Source: Rhodocyclus purpureus
GTDB taxonomy: Bacteria > Pseudomonadota > Gammaproteobacteria > Burkholderiales > Rhodocyclaceae
Assembly: GCF_016653115.1 (NCBI RefSeq)
Contig: NZ_NHRX01000038.1
Location: forward strand, 1-64,000
DNA: 64,000 bases
Direction of reading: 5' to 3'
Shown: piece by piece, positions 54,059 through 61,844 of the stretch
How the letters are laid out: every line of letters begins with the position of its first letter
How positions within the stretch are numbered: the first letter of the stretch is position 1
Translations under genes and position numbers: made by a program
Notes under the pieces: generated by a model
Databases searched by the model: none
What the model saw: the letters and a program-made list of their open reading frames with translations, nothing else
What the model was told of the DNA's origin: nothing

Positions 54059-54382
54059 TCAGCCCTTTGTCGCCTTGAGCGCCTTCTTGAAGACCTTGAG
54101 GTCCGCCACTGCGAACATCTGATTGCGGCCGACGGTCGAACTCGATGTCAGCTTGCCGTTCGCGACAAAGCGGCGGAAGGTCGACATCGAGACCTCCAGA
54201 TATTCGGCCGCTTCCTTGGCGGTGAACTCGTCGTCGGCCAAGTGGCCGAACAGTTGTTCATGGCTCAGATCCTCGTCACGGAATGCATTCGTGGATAGGA
54301 TGGCGAAAAACCTCTGCCGCTCAGTGGCCGGCATTTGCCTGAGATTCTGATACAGATCGTCAGCAGTCAGCGCATGGCCCAT
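54059..54382 (-). CDS. HTH (excisionase-like) protein, probable antitoxin
   Basis: 107 residues. An N-terminal helical part is followed by a MerR/excisionase-type HTH: EFTAKEAAEYLEVSMSTFRR and VGRNQMFAVADLKVFKKAL. It starts four bases after the RelE-like gene, with GGAGG at that gene's end. In toxin-first pairs of this sort the HTH protein neutralises the toxin and represses the operon; that role is inferred from context. Confidence 0.8.
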   Translation of the reverse strand: MGHALTADDLYQNLRQMPATERQRFFAILSTNAFRDEDLSHEQLFGHLADDEFTAKEAAEYLEVSMSTFRRFVANGKLTSSSTVGRNQMFAVADLKVFKKALKATKG

Positions 54383-54386
54383 CTTT

Positions 54387-54710
54387 CTATTCCTCCGATC
54401 TCAGGTAGCGCTTGAGTTCGTCATAGAAATTTTCGTGCGAACCCACTTTGTAGAAATCAATCAACAGCAATTCCACATCGGCTTCTTGCCGTTCGTCCTC
54501 CGGAGACGGTGGCCGATAGGCCATGAGGTATTCCTGGCGATTGAATTTGAACTTGTAGACCCAGATCCCGGCCAAGTCGCCGACCTTGGCTTCCCCGATC
54601 TCGGGCTTCTGGCAAACCTCCTCTGTGGCATCCTCGATCGCAAGTTGCAGAGGCTTGTGTGCCTTCTTCACAAACTTGCTGAACGGTGACTTGTAGTTCG
54701 GTCTCATCAT
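54387..54710 (-). CDS. RelE/ParE-family toxin
   Basis: About 107 residues from the ATG at 54710 (54707 and 54731 are other in-frame starts). The RelE-like core shows AIEDATEEVCQKPEIGEAKV, GDLAGIWVYKFKFNRQEYLM, AYRPP and the ending HENFYDELKRYL, matching RelE/ParE-type toxins that cut mRNA at ribosomes or poison gyrase. It precedes its antitoxin gene, like HigBA. A TATAAT box lies only ten bases before the chosen start. Confidence 0.85.
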   Translation of the reverse strand: MMRPNYKSPFSKFVKKAHKPLQLAIEDATEEVCQKPEIGEAKVGDLAGIWVYKFKFNRQEYLMAYRPPSPEDERQEADVELLLIDFYKVGSHENFYDELKRYLRSEE

Positions 54711-54719
54711 GTTGGTCTT

Positions 54720-54725
54720 ATTATA
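54720..54725 (-). promoter_or_regulatory. -10 box of the RelE-like/HTH pair
   Basis: Perfect TATAAT on the - strand. It implies an mRNA start near 54713, so the toxin message would have almost no leader. The -35 region (TTCTTA) is poor. Confidence 0.5.
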
Positions 54726-54994
54726 ATCCAATTTTGAGTCGTTAAGAAGTCAGTCGTTGCAAGTTTCATTCCGCTGAGTGGGTGCGTCGGCGCCAATCCT
54801 GGGGGGCGGCGGCGGCAGCCGCGCACGAATTCGCGCTTCCCGCCATGCGGACACCGGGGCAAACCAGACTGGTAGCGCGAATCGCGCTGACACGCAGTCG
54901 ATGCTCCGCAAATGGCCGCGCGTCTAATGGTGACAAAATGACGCCATAAGCCTACACTGGGCCAATCGACGAAGTGCGTTCCAAGGAGACTGCC

Positions 54995-55297
54995 GTGCCT
55001 GCTCACACCGGAAAACGGCTCACCACCAGAATCACCGACCACGTCCAGGAGCGGCTGCAAGTGGCGGCCGACCTCGTGGGCGCGACGCTCAATCAGTTCG
55101 TGGTGCAGGCAGCGCTCGAAAAAGCGGACAAGGTCATCGAGAGTGAATCGACGATCGCCCTGACTCGGCGGGAATCGTTGCGACTGCTGGAGATGATCGA
55201 GAACCCGCCGCCGCGCAATGACATATTCCTTCAGGCGCAGGCCCGTTATCAGAGGATGAAGAACGATGCTGGTTCTACCGCTGAACGACGGGCATGA
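54995..55297 (+). CDS. DUF1778 (TacA-like) antitoxin
   Basis: 100 residues from a GTG at 54995 with AAGGAGA six bases ahead (an upstream GTG at 54974 is less likely). Ribbon-helix-helix N-terminus KRLTTRITDHVQERLQVAAD and GATLNQFVVQAALEKADKVI are standard for DUF1778 antitoxins. The C-terminal segment wraps the toxin. It overlaps the GNAT toxin gene by 32 bases. Confidence 0.92.
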   Translation: MPAHTGKRLTTRITDHVQERLQVAADLVGATLNQFVVQAALEKADKVIESESTIALTRRESLRLLEMIENPPPRNDIFLQAQARYQRMKNDAGSTAERRA

Positions 55298-55733
55298 CCG
55301 GAAGGGGTTCGACTGCGGAGATGCGGAACTCAACGCCTGGTTTGGCCAAGTCGCCAGGCAGCACAAGCTGAAGGGAGTTTCCTCGAGCTTTGTCGTCGTC
55401 ACCGATGAAGCCTGTGCGGAAGTGCTTGGCTTCTATGCCATAAGCCTTGCCGAACTGGTGATCACTGACTTGCCCGCGCAGTATCGGAAGCGCTTGCCAA
55501 ACAAGCTCCCCGTGTTCCGCCTCGGCCGCTTGGCGACGGCGAAAAAGCACCAAGGCCACGGCATCGGAGAATTCATGCTGTTCGACGCCATTGAGCGCGT
55601 GACTCGCATTGCAGGCGAAGTCGGCGGCGTCGGTCTCGTGGTCAATGCGAAGCTCTCCGCAGTCGACTTCTACCAACGGTACGGCTTCGAGCAGATGGCA
55701 GATCATCCGCACAATCTGTTCTTGCCGCTCTGA
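55266..55733 (+). CDS. GNAT-family toxin (TacT/AtaT-like)
   Basis: 155 residues. GNAT fold: acetyl-CoA motif A VFRLGRLATAKKHQGHGIGE, catalytic tyrosine in SAVDFYQRYGFEQM. Such toxins acetylate aminoacyl-tRNAs and stop translation. Paired with the DUF1778 gene, the usual operon order of antitoxin first. Confidence 0.92.
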   Translation: MLVLPLNDGHDRKGFDCGDAELNAWFGQVARQHKLKGVSSSFVVVTDEACAEVLGFYAISLAELVITDLPAQYRKRLPNKLPVFRLGRLATAKKHQGHGIGEFMLFDAIERVTRIAGEVGGVGLVVNAKLSAVDFYQRYGFEQMADHPHNLFLPL

Positions 55734-55945
55734 CTCTCCCGATCGGTCGCACGCGCTGGCGAGATGATCCTGGCTTCGGCGGCCGACGATCGGGGCGTGG
55801 ACTATCATCGCGAGCGCGGTGCCAGCAACCGCAGAAATGCGTCGCCTCCTCTGACGGGGTCTGGATCCGGAATCCGTCCGCCCCGGCACACGGCGATGGA
55901 CTCGCCGCCCGGAAACCGCTATCCTTACGCCCCTGCACCAAGCAC

Positions 55946-56022
55946 GCGCCCGTAGCTCAGCTGGATAGAGTATTGCCCTCCGAAGGCAAGGGTCGGACGT
56001 TCGAATCGTCTCGGGCGCGCCA
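55946..56022 (+). tRNA. tRNA-Arg (anticodon CCG)
   Basis: 77 nt. Acceptor GCGCCCG/CGGGCGC, D arm GCTC-AGCTGGATA-GAGT, anticodon stem TTGCC/GGCAA with loop CTCCGAA (anticodon CCG), T arm GGACG-TTCGAAT-CGTCT, discriminator G and genomically encoded CCA. It sits inside a toxin-antitoxin-rich island. Confidence 0.96.
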
Positions 56023-56033
56023 GAAATTCAAAG

Positions 56034-56061
56034 AAAAAGCTCTGAGAAATCAGGGCTTTTT
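56034..56061 (+). terminator. Rho-independent terminator after tRNA-Arg
   Basis: AAAAAGCTCTGA-GAAA-TCAGGGCTTTTT, one G-U/mismatch in the stem, T5 run; 12 bases after the tRNA. Confidence 0.9.
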
Positions 56062-56114
56062 CGTTTAAGGCCTCGTCCCTCTGCCCCGGTGTCTGGCTCC
56101 CTGCTTGGGTTTCA

Positions 56115-56143
56115 GGGTGACTCTCGGGTGACAGCCGGGTGAC
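56115..56143 (+). repeat. Three GGGTGAC direct repeats with 11-bp period
   Basis: GGGTGAC at 56115-56121, 56126-56132 and 56137-56143, each one helical turn apart, just downstream of the tRNA terminator. No gene in 56062-56303. Confidence 0.7.
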
Positions 56144-56303
56144 CGACTGCCGACCTCAAGGCTAGTAAGGTGGGTTAGCTGTCCACAAGTCGTGATGCCC
56201 GTTACGCCATACCTCCGCGAGGTTCTGTGTGAGCTTGTGGTGCGATATCCAGCAGCCATACATGGATCGGGCATGAACGTTCTCCTCGTTTGCTCAAGGC
56301 GAT

Positions 56304-56546
56304 TCAAGGGGCCAGCCTCTCCAATCTCCACTCGATCGCATCACGCTTCGGATACATCCTCGCCTCCCGCGGCAGGAAAAGCTTCTTTCCTTCCAGTTCG
56401 GTGAGCATCCGGTGATCGGGAACTCTCTTGTCCAGCACCGGGCTCACCCGCCAGCGAAACTCGGTGTCGGGCGCAATCAGCCAGCGGTCCATCGCCCAGT
56501 GCATGTTCGGTGTCAGCGCCAGGCCATTGCGCGGATCGTCGTCGCC
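56304..56546 (-). pseudogene. Possible remnant of an HNH endonuclease C-terminus
   Basis: On the - strand this frame reads DDDPRNGLALTPNMHWAMDR, then WLIAPDTEFRWRVSP and TELEGKKLFLPREARMYPKR before the stop. That resembles the C-terminal half of HNH_2-type nucleases (NGL-L----H--FD-GLI). Upstream, the frame loses sense and no HNH N-terminal half is seen, so it is a fragment. It lies in the gap between tRNA-Arg and the FitA-like gene. Confidence 0.5.
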
Positions 56547-56754
56547 GGCTTCATCGCTGAGAGGACCATCTCCCGGCCGGGCTTCGCCTGCAAATGCCGG
56601 AAGCTTGGCGCGCCGCCGTTGATGCCGATATTGAAGGCGTCGGGGTGGAATTCCTGGTCCATGCCGAGGTCAGGCCCGGCAAGAAAAGCGCCAGATCTTC
56701 TTCGTTGCGTATCGTGAGGAGATATATTTGCATAAATGCAGTCACTCTTCTAAA

Positions 56755-56771
56755 ATTGCTGTCATCGCAAT
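56755..56771. promoter_or_regulatory. Palindrome upstream of the FitA/FitB-like pair
   Basis: ATTGC-N7-GCAAT, ending 18 bases before the antitoxin ATG. A likely operator for the ribbon-helix-helix antitoxin. Confidence 0.5.
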
Positions 56772-56789
56772 GAAAAAGAGGTATCGACC

Positions 56790-57032
56790 ATGGCTGTCCT
56801 GACCGTGCGTAACGTCCCTGACGAAGTCCATCGAGCGCTCCGCGCGCTGGCGGTGAGGCACGGTCGTAGCACTGAAGCGGAAGTGCGTGACATCCTGGCC
56901 AACGCGGTCAAGCCGCGCATTCGCATGGGTGACGCACTGGCGGAAATCGGTCGCCGTGCCGGGCTGGCGGATGATGACTTTGCCTTCCTCGAACGTGACA
57001 AGACGCCTGCCGAGCCGATGAGGTTCGAATGA
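56790..57032 (+). CDS. FitA-like ribbon-helix-helix antitoxin
   Basis: 80 residues: MAVLTVRNVPDEVHRALRAL then AVRHGRSTEAEVRDILANAV, the FitA/Phd-like RHH domain, and an acidic C-terminal tail that covers the toxin active site. AGAGG lies ahead of the ATG. Stop overlaps the toxin start as ATGA. Confidence 0.93.
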   Translation: MAVLTVRNVPDEVHRALRALAVRHGRSTEAEVRDILANAVKPRIRMGDALAEIGRRAGLADDDFAFLERDKTPAEPMRFE

Positions 57033-57445
57033 TCGTCCTCGACACCAACGTCGTCTCGGAGGCGATGAAACCGTCGGCCAATCCGGCGGTGATGGCTTGG
57101 CTGAACGCACAGCCCGAGGAAACTTTGTTCTTGTCCTGCATTACGCTTGCCGAACTGATGTACGGCATTGGCGCCTTGCCGGCGGGACGACGCAAGGATG
57201 CGCTGGCCACAACGCTCGATGGCTTGCTCGGTCTGTTCGGCGATCGCGTGCTAGCTTTCGATGCTGCTGCGGCGCGCTGCTATGCACAACTGGCGATCCG
57301 TGCCCGCGAAGCTGGCAAGGGATTCCCGACACCGGACGGATATATCGCTGCCATCGCGACCGCCAGAGGATTCATCGTGGCGACGCGCGACACGAGTCCT
57401 TTCGTGGCGGCGGGTCTGCAAGTCATCAATCCGTGGGAGTGCTGA
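57029..57445 (+). CDS. PIN-domain toxin (VapC/FitB-like)
   Basis: 138 residues. PIN acidic residues: VLDTNVVSEAM, ITLAELMYGIGAL, GFPTPDGYIAAIA and VATRDTSPF. Cleaves RNA, often tRNA, when released from its antitoxin. Normal length and intact motifs. Followed by a 187-bp gap with no gene seen. Confidence 0.94.
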   Translation: MIVLDTNVVSEAMKPSANPAVMAWLNAQPEETLFLSCITLAELMYGIGALPAGRRKDALATTLDGLLGLFGDRVLAFDAAAARCYAQLAIRAREAGKGFPTPDGYIAAIATARGFIVATRDTSPFVAAGLQVINPWEC

Positions 57446-57632
57446 GCGCACCGGCGATGTACTGGGCGTAGAGATTGTCGTCACTGCTGATCCGATATGA
57501 ACCCGCTTAGCTCGTCCGCTCGTCCTTCAGCGTCTCGAAGCCGAGTGAGGTTCCCTCGAAGTATCGTTTTCCGAACGATTACGTTTTACCGCAGCCCCTT
57601 GACCGCGCCGCCGTCTCCGGGAAACGCTGCCA

Positions 57633-60600
57633 TCAATCCGCACTCGCCTGCCGCCGGTATTCGCTCGGGCTGACCCCGTAGCGGCGGCGGAAGGCGCGGG
57701 TGAAGTCGCCGGCATTGCGGTAGCCGATCCGGTCGGCGATCGTGCGCACCTGCAACTCGCCTCTGTCGAGCCACAGGCGCGCCTTTTCCAGCCGCAGTTC
57801 GAGGACGAAATCGAAAACCGTCATCCCGACCTGCTTGCGGAACACCTCGGTCAGCTTGCGTGCGTTGGTCCCGAGTTCGTGGGCTAAGTCGGTCAGGCTC
57901 GGCGGCTGGCTCAGGTGCGCCTTGAGCAGGGTGACGGCTCGGTTGAAGAGGTCCTGTTCCCGGTTGACGGACTGAGCGACGATACCTTCGCCGAGCATGG
58001 CTTCGAGTCGCTGTCGGTCCTGCCGGTTGGCCAGGTGCACGGCGACGCGCGCGCGGACTTCCCTGGCTGAAAACGGCTTGGTGATGTAGTCGACCGCGCC
58101 GATCGCAAAACCGCGCAGCTTGTCGTCGGTATCCGTCGCCGCCGACAGGAAGATGACCGGGACATCGGCCGTCCGCTTGTCGGCCTTCAGCTTCTGGCAA
58201 ACGGCGAATCCGTCCATCTCCGGCATCATCACGTCGAGCAGGATCAGGTCGCGCGGGTAACCTTCGGCCAGCAGCGCCAGCGCCTGGCGACCCGAACTGG
58301 CGATGCTCAGGTCGTAGTCGTTTTCCAGCAGTGCAATCAGCAGTTCGATGTTGCTCGGGTTGTCGTCGACGATCAGCAGGTTGGTGCGCGCGGGCGGACG
58401 CTCGCTCATCGTGATGGCGAGCGCACTCTTGCGGCGGTTGATCGTCGCGGCGAGCGACTCGAGCCCCGTGAGTGCCGCGCCGAAGTCGAAGCGCGCGATC
58501 GCACGGGCGATCTGTGCCCAGGGCTCCTGCAGCGCCGATCCGGAGAGCATCGGATCGATTTCCATGCAGGCCTCGCGCGCCTGGCTGCGGCCATCGAGCA
58601 GCAACTGGCCGAGTTTCTTCAGGCGGGGCAGGAGCGCGGCGGCGTCGATGGCGGATCCAGCGGCGAGCCGGTCGCTGCCGGCTGCCGGCAGCGGCGTTGC
58701 GATCGCCGCCAGCACCTCGCGCAGTGCCGCGGTGAACGGCCCTTCCAGCGCGCCATCCTGGCGCTGCAAGTCCTGTTCGAAATCGACGGCGAGTGCGTGC
58801 AGTATGGTGGCGCCGATCGTCGGTGCCAGCCCCTTGATGGTGTGCACCAGACGGATCGCGACGTCGAACTCCTGCCGTTCGATGGCCTTCCTCAGTCGTT
58901 CCGGCGCGTCGGCGAAGTCGCTGTGGAAGCTCGCGAGCAGGCGCTGCAGCAGCAGCGGGTCGTCATCGAGCTGGCGTAGCGCGTGCCCGAGCTCCAGCAC
59001 CGGCCGCGGGGCGGGCAGTTCGTCCGCTGCCGGCGCGCGACCGGGGATCCATTGCAACAGCGTGCGCGCCAGCTGCCGGGCGTCGACCGGCTTCGACAGG
59101 TGGTCGTTCATGCCGGCGGCCTCGCTCGCCTCGCGGTCCTGCGGCATCGCCGCCGCCGTCAGCGCGATGATCGGTACGGCAGCGGCATTTCTGGTGCGCT
59201 CGCCGGCGCGGATCGCCTGCGCCGCGCTGAAACCGTCCATCTCCGGCATCTGCAAATCCATCAGGATGGCGGCGAAGCGGCCACTACTCGCCAGTTCCAC
59301 CGCCCGCCGACCGTTGTCCGCGGTTTCGCACGACAGCGCCATCTTTTTCAGATACTCGCCGACCAGCAACAGGTTGGTCGAGTTGTCATCGACCACCAGC
59401 ACCCGCGCGCCGTGGATCGGTCGAGTGAGCTCGGCCAGCCGGGCCAGCCGCTCGGGCTGCAGCGAGCTTGCCTTCGCGAGCTCAGCAGTGGGCAGAGGCT
59501 CGGCGTCGGGCGCGGGCAGGGCACCGAGGCGGACCGTGAACCAGAAGGTGCTGCCAGTGCCGACCCGACTGTCGACGCCGATCTCGCCACCCATCAATTC
59601 CACCAGGCGCTTGCAGATGCTCAATCCGAGGCCGGTGCCGCCGTACTTGCGCGTGGTCGAGTTGTCGGCCTGGTGGAAAGGCGAAAACAGGCTCTCCTGG
59701 CTGGCGCGATCGATGCCGATGCCGGTATCGCTGACCGCGACGCGCAGAACGACCGATTCCGCCTCCTGGCCGAGGCAGTCGACCTTGATCCGGACCGATC
59801 CGCTCTCGGTGAACTTCAGCGCGTTCTCCACCAGGTTGTTGATGACCTGCTGCAGGCGCAGCGGGTCGCCCTGCAGGCGCGGCGGCAACTCCGGTGAGAC
59901 CTCGAACGCCAGCGTCACCTGCTTTTGCTCGGCGCGGATCGCGAACACGGCTATCGTCCTGGCCAGGACTTCGTCGAGCGAGAGCGGGATCGATTCCAGT
60001 TCCAGGTGGCCTGCTTCGACCTTCGAATAGTCGAGCACGTCGTTGATGATGTTGAGCAGTGCCGTCGCCGACACGTGGATTCGCTCCAGATAGTCACGCT
60101 GCGTGGCGTCGAGCTCGCCTTCGAGCAGCAGATGCGACAGCCCGATGACCGCGTTCATCGGCGTGCGGATCTCGTGACTCATGTTGGCCAGGAAGTTGCC
60201 CTTGGCCTCGTTGGCGGCATCGGCCTTCTGCTTCGCCGCGCGCAGCGTCGCCTCCAGTTCGCGCTGCGGCGTGACATCGCGGGTGACGCCGATCATGCGC
60301 GGCGTCTTGCCGGAAGGGGCGGTCTCGAACAGGTACGAGGTCTGCAACTCGCGGATGCGGCCGCTCGGGACGACGATGCGGAACTCCTGCTGCCAGGGCG
60401 TATGGGCCTGCCGTGTCTGCTGCAGGGCCGCAGTGAACGCGTCGGCGTCGTCGGGGTGCACGCGCGAGCGCCAGAACTCGTAGCGGATACCCTGCCGGCG
60501 CATTGCCTCGGGGACTTCGTACCAGTCGCACATTCGACTGTCCCAGGACATCGTGGCCTCGCTCAGATCCCAGGTCGAGATGCCCAGATGCGCAGCCTCG

Positions 60601-61439
60601 GTGGCGAGTTCGAGGCGTCGCATCGCGTCCTGTCGCTCCTGTTCGAGCCGCTTGCGTTCGGTGATGTCCAGCTTCACCGCGACGTAGTGGACGGTTTTCC
60701 CCTGCGCGTCCTTCACCGGCGAAACGTGGATTTCTTCGTGGAAGAGCGCGCCGGACTTGCGGCGGTTGATGATTTCCCCGGTCCATGCCTCGCCGCGCAG
60801 CAGATGGCTCCACATCGACGCGAAGGTCGCGCGCTCGGTCAGGCCGGAACTCAGGAAGCGCGGATTGCGACCGATGGCTTCTGCCACCGAATAGCCGGAC
60901 TCGGCAACGAAGCGCGGATTGACGTACTGGATGCGGCAGTCGGCATCGGTGATCACCACCGAGGTCGGACTCTGCTCGATCGCCGTCGACAAGACCTGCG
61001 AGCGGTCTTGCGCCAGCCGGACGTCGATCAGGCTTTGCCGCAAGCTCGCCGCCTGGCGGGCGAGATCGATGTGCAGGCGGACGCGTGCCCGGACCACCGC
61101 GACATTGATCGGCTTCTGGATGAAATCGACGGCGCCGAGGGCCAGACTGCGGCTTTCGTCCTCGATCTTCGCGGTGACGAAAATGACCGGAATGTCGCGC
61201 GTTGCGGCATCGGCCTTGAGCGCTGCGCAGACCTGATAGCCGTCCATCCCCGGCATCATCAGGTCGAGCAGGATCAGGTCCGGCCTGGCCTCCTGCCCCA
61301 GCAAGGCGAGCGCCTCCGGACCCGAAGTGGCGGTACGCAAGTCGTACTCGTCCCTCAGTACATGGACCAGCAGTTTGAGGTTCGTCGTGCTGTCATCGAC
61401 GATCAGGATGCTCGCCCTGGGCAGCGTTGCGTCCGTCAT
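57633..61439 (-). CDS. Hybrid sensor kinase with C-terminal receiver and AraC-type DNA-binding domain
   Basis: 1268 residues from the ATG at 61439 (MTDATLPRASILIVDD). Order: receiver 1 (phospho-Asp near 59), PAS 1 (~150-275), PAS 2 (~285-410), HisKA NMSHEIRTPMNAVIG (~440), HATPase with GGTGLGLSICKRLVELMGG, receiver 2 (MDLQMPEMDGF), HPt with HTIKGLAPTIGA, receiver 3 (LLDVMMPEMDGF) and an AraC-type HTH (ADRIGYRNAGDFTRAFRRRY). No membrane helix, so it is cytosolic. It thus holds a full His-Asp-His-Asp relay and its own DNA-binding output. An internal ATG at 58409 begins the receiver 3-AraC part, as if two genes had fused. Divergent from the VCBS adhesin gene. Confidence 0.93.
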   Translation of the reverse strand: MTDATLPRASILIVDDSTTNLKLLVHVLRDEYDLRTATSGPEALALLGQEARPDLILLDLMMPGMDGYQVCAALKADAATRDIPVIFVTAKIEDESRSLALGAVDFIQKPINVAVVRARVRLHIDLARQAASLRQSLIDVRLAQDRSQVLSTAIEQSPTSVVITDADCRIQYVNPRFVAESGYSVAEAIGRNPRFLSSGLTERATFASMWSHLLRGEAWTGEIINRRKSGALFHEEIHVSPVKDAQGKTVHYVAVKLDITERKRLEQERQDAMRRLELATEAAHLGISTWDLSEATMSWDSRMCDWYEVPEAMRRQGIRYEFWRSRVHPDDADAFTAALQQTRQAHTPWQQEFRIVVPSGRIRELQTSYLFETAPSGKTPRMIGVTRDVTPQRELEATLRAAKQKADAANEAKGNFLANMSHEIRTPMNAVIGLSHLLLEGELDATQRDYLERIHVSATALLNIINDVLDYSKVEAGHLELESIPLSLDEVLARTIAVFAIRAEQKQVTLAFEVSPELPPRLQGDPLRLQQVINNLVENALKFTESGSVRIKVDCLGQEAESVVLRVAVSDTGIGIDRASQESLFSPFHQADNSTTRKYGGTGLGLSICKRLVELMGGEIGVDSRVGTGSTFWFTVRLGALPAPDAEPLPTAELAKASSLQPERLARLAELTRPIHGARVLVVDDNSTNLLLVGEYLKKMALSCETADNGRRAVELASSGRFAAILMDLQMPEMDGFSAAQAIRAGERTRNAAAVPIIALTAAAMPQDREASEAAGMNDHLSKPVDARQLARTLLQWIPGRAPAADELPAPRPVLELGHALRQLDDDPLLLQRLLASFHSDFADAPERLRKAIERQEFDVAIRLVHTIKGLAPTIGATILHALAVDFEQDLQRQDGALEGPFTAALREVLAAIATPLPAAGSDRLAAGSAIDAAALLPRLKKLGQLLLDGRSQAREACMEIDPMLSGSALQEPWAQIARAIARFDFGAALTGLESLAATINRRKSALAITMSERPPARTNLLIVDDNPSNIELLIALLENDYDLSIASSGRQALALLAEGYPRDLILLDVMMPEMDGFAVCQKLKADKRTADVPVIFLSAATDTDDKLRGFAIGAVDYITKPFSAREVRARVAVHLANRQDRQRLEAMLGEGIVAQSVNREQDLFNRAVTLLKAHLSQPPSLTDLAHELGTNARKLTEVFRKQVGMTVFDFVLELRLEKARLWLDRGELQVRTIADRIGYRNAGDFTRAFRRRYGVSPSEYRRQASAD

Positions 61440-61624
61440 CACAAGCTCCAATACCGATCGTCTTCTTCGAATTTCCCTGTCCTGGCGACAAGCCCCTGCC
61501 TGTCGGCCCAAGCAAGGCGGCATCGAAGGGGCGCAGCGCTGCCCCTTGCGGGCGAATTGTAGAGGCTCCCCGGGATGCAAAGAGCCTTTTCGCGGGGCGG
61601 CCGGCAACTGCAGCGAGTCGCCAA

Positions 61625-61669
61625 CTGCTAAGTCTTCGTCGCTTTCTGCTAAGTCCTTCCCCTTAATAT
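61625..61669 (+). promoter_or_regulatory. Promoter of the VCBS adhesin with two 10-bp direct repeats
   Basis: CTGCTAAGTC occurs exactly at 61625-61634 and 61646-61655, 21 bp apart. A -10 box TAATAT follows at 61664-61669, while the -35 position (GCTTTC) is poor, so an activator is probably needed. The predicted start near 61676 coincides with the riboswitch. Same-face direct repeats at this spacing fit an AraC-type activator, one of which is encoded by the divergent gene. Confidence 0.65.
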
Positions 61670-61675
61670 CACCTC

Positions 61676-61749
61676 ACACAAACGCCACACCCGTAGCGAT
61701 ACGGGGCCGGAAAGCCACGGGCCTCCTGAAGGAGGTAGCCGGGTTGCCT
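61676..61749 (+). promoter_or_regulatory. Cyclic di-GMP-I riboswitch (GEMM)
   Basis: The leader holds a stem CCCGTA-GCGA-TACGGG with a GNRA loop (61690-61705). It then has AAAGCCACGGGCCT, a second stem CCTCC/GGAGG (61722-61735), and AGGTAGCCGGGTTGCC, ending at 61748. This order of blocks is the GEMM consensus; the 5' strand of the closing helix is less regular than usual. It controls a surface-protein gene, a common c-di-GMP target. After it, CCAGAG (61753) can pair either with TCTGG (61766) or with CTCTGG (61804), which may be the switching platform. Confidence 0.85.
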
Positions 61750-61844
61750 TGTCCAGAGAGTGATTTCTGGCCGCCAGGCAATCCGACTGCCTGACGACGA
61801 CCACTCTGGATTCCTCGTCGAACAATCCTTCAAGGAGGCAGCAA

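Noticed and set aside
54799-54830. REP-like unit GGGGGGCGGCGGCGGCAGCC
   Set aside because: Too degenerate compared with the other REP units to list as a feature.
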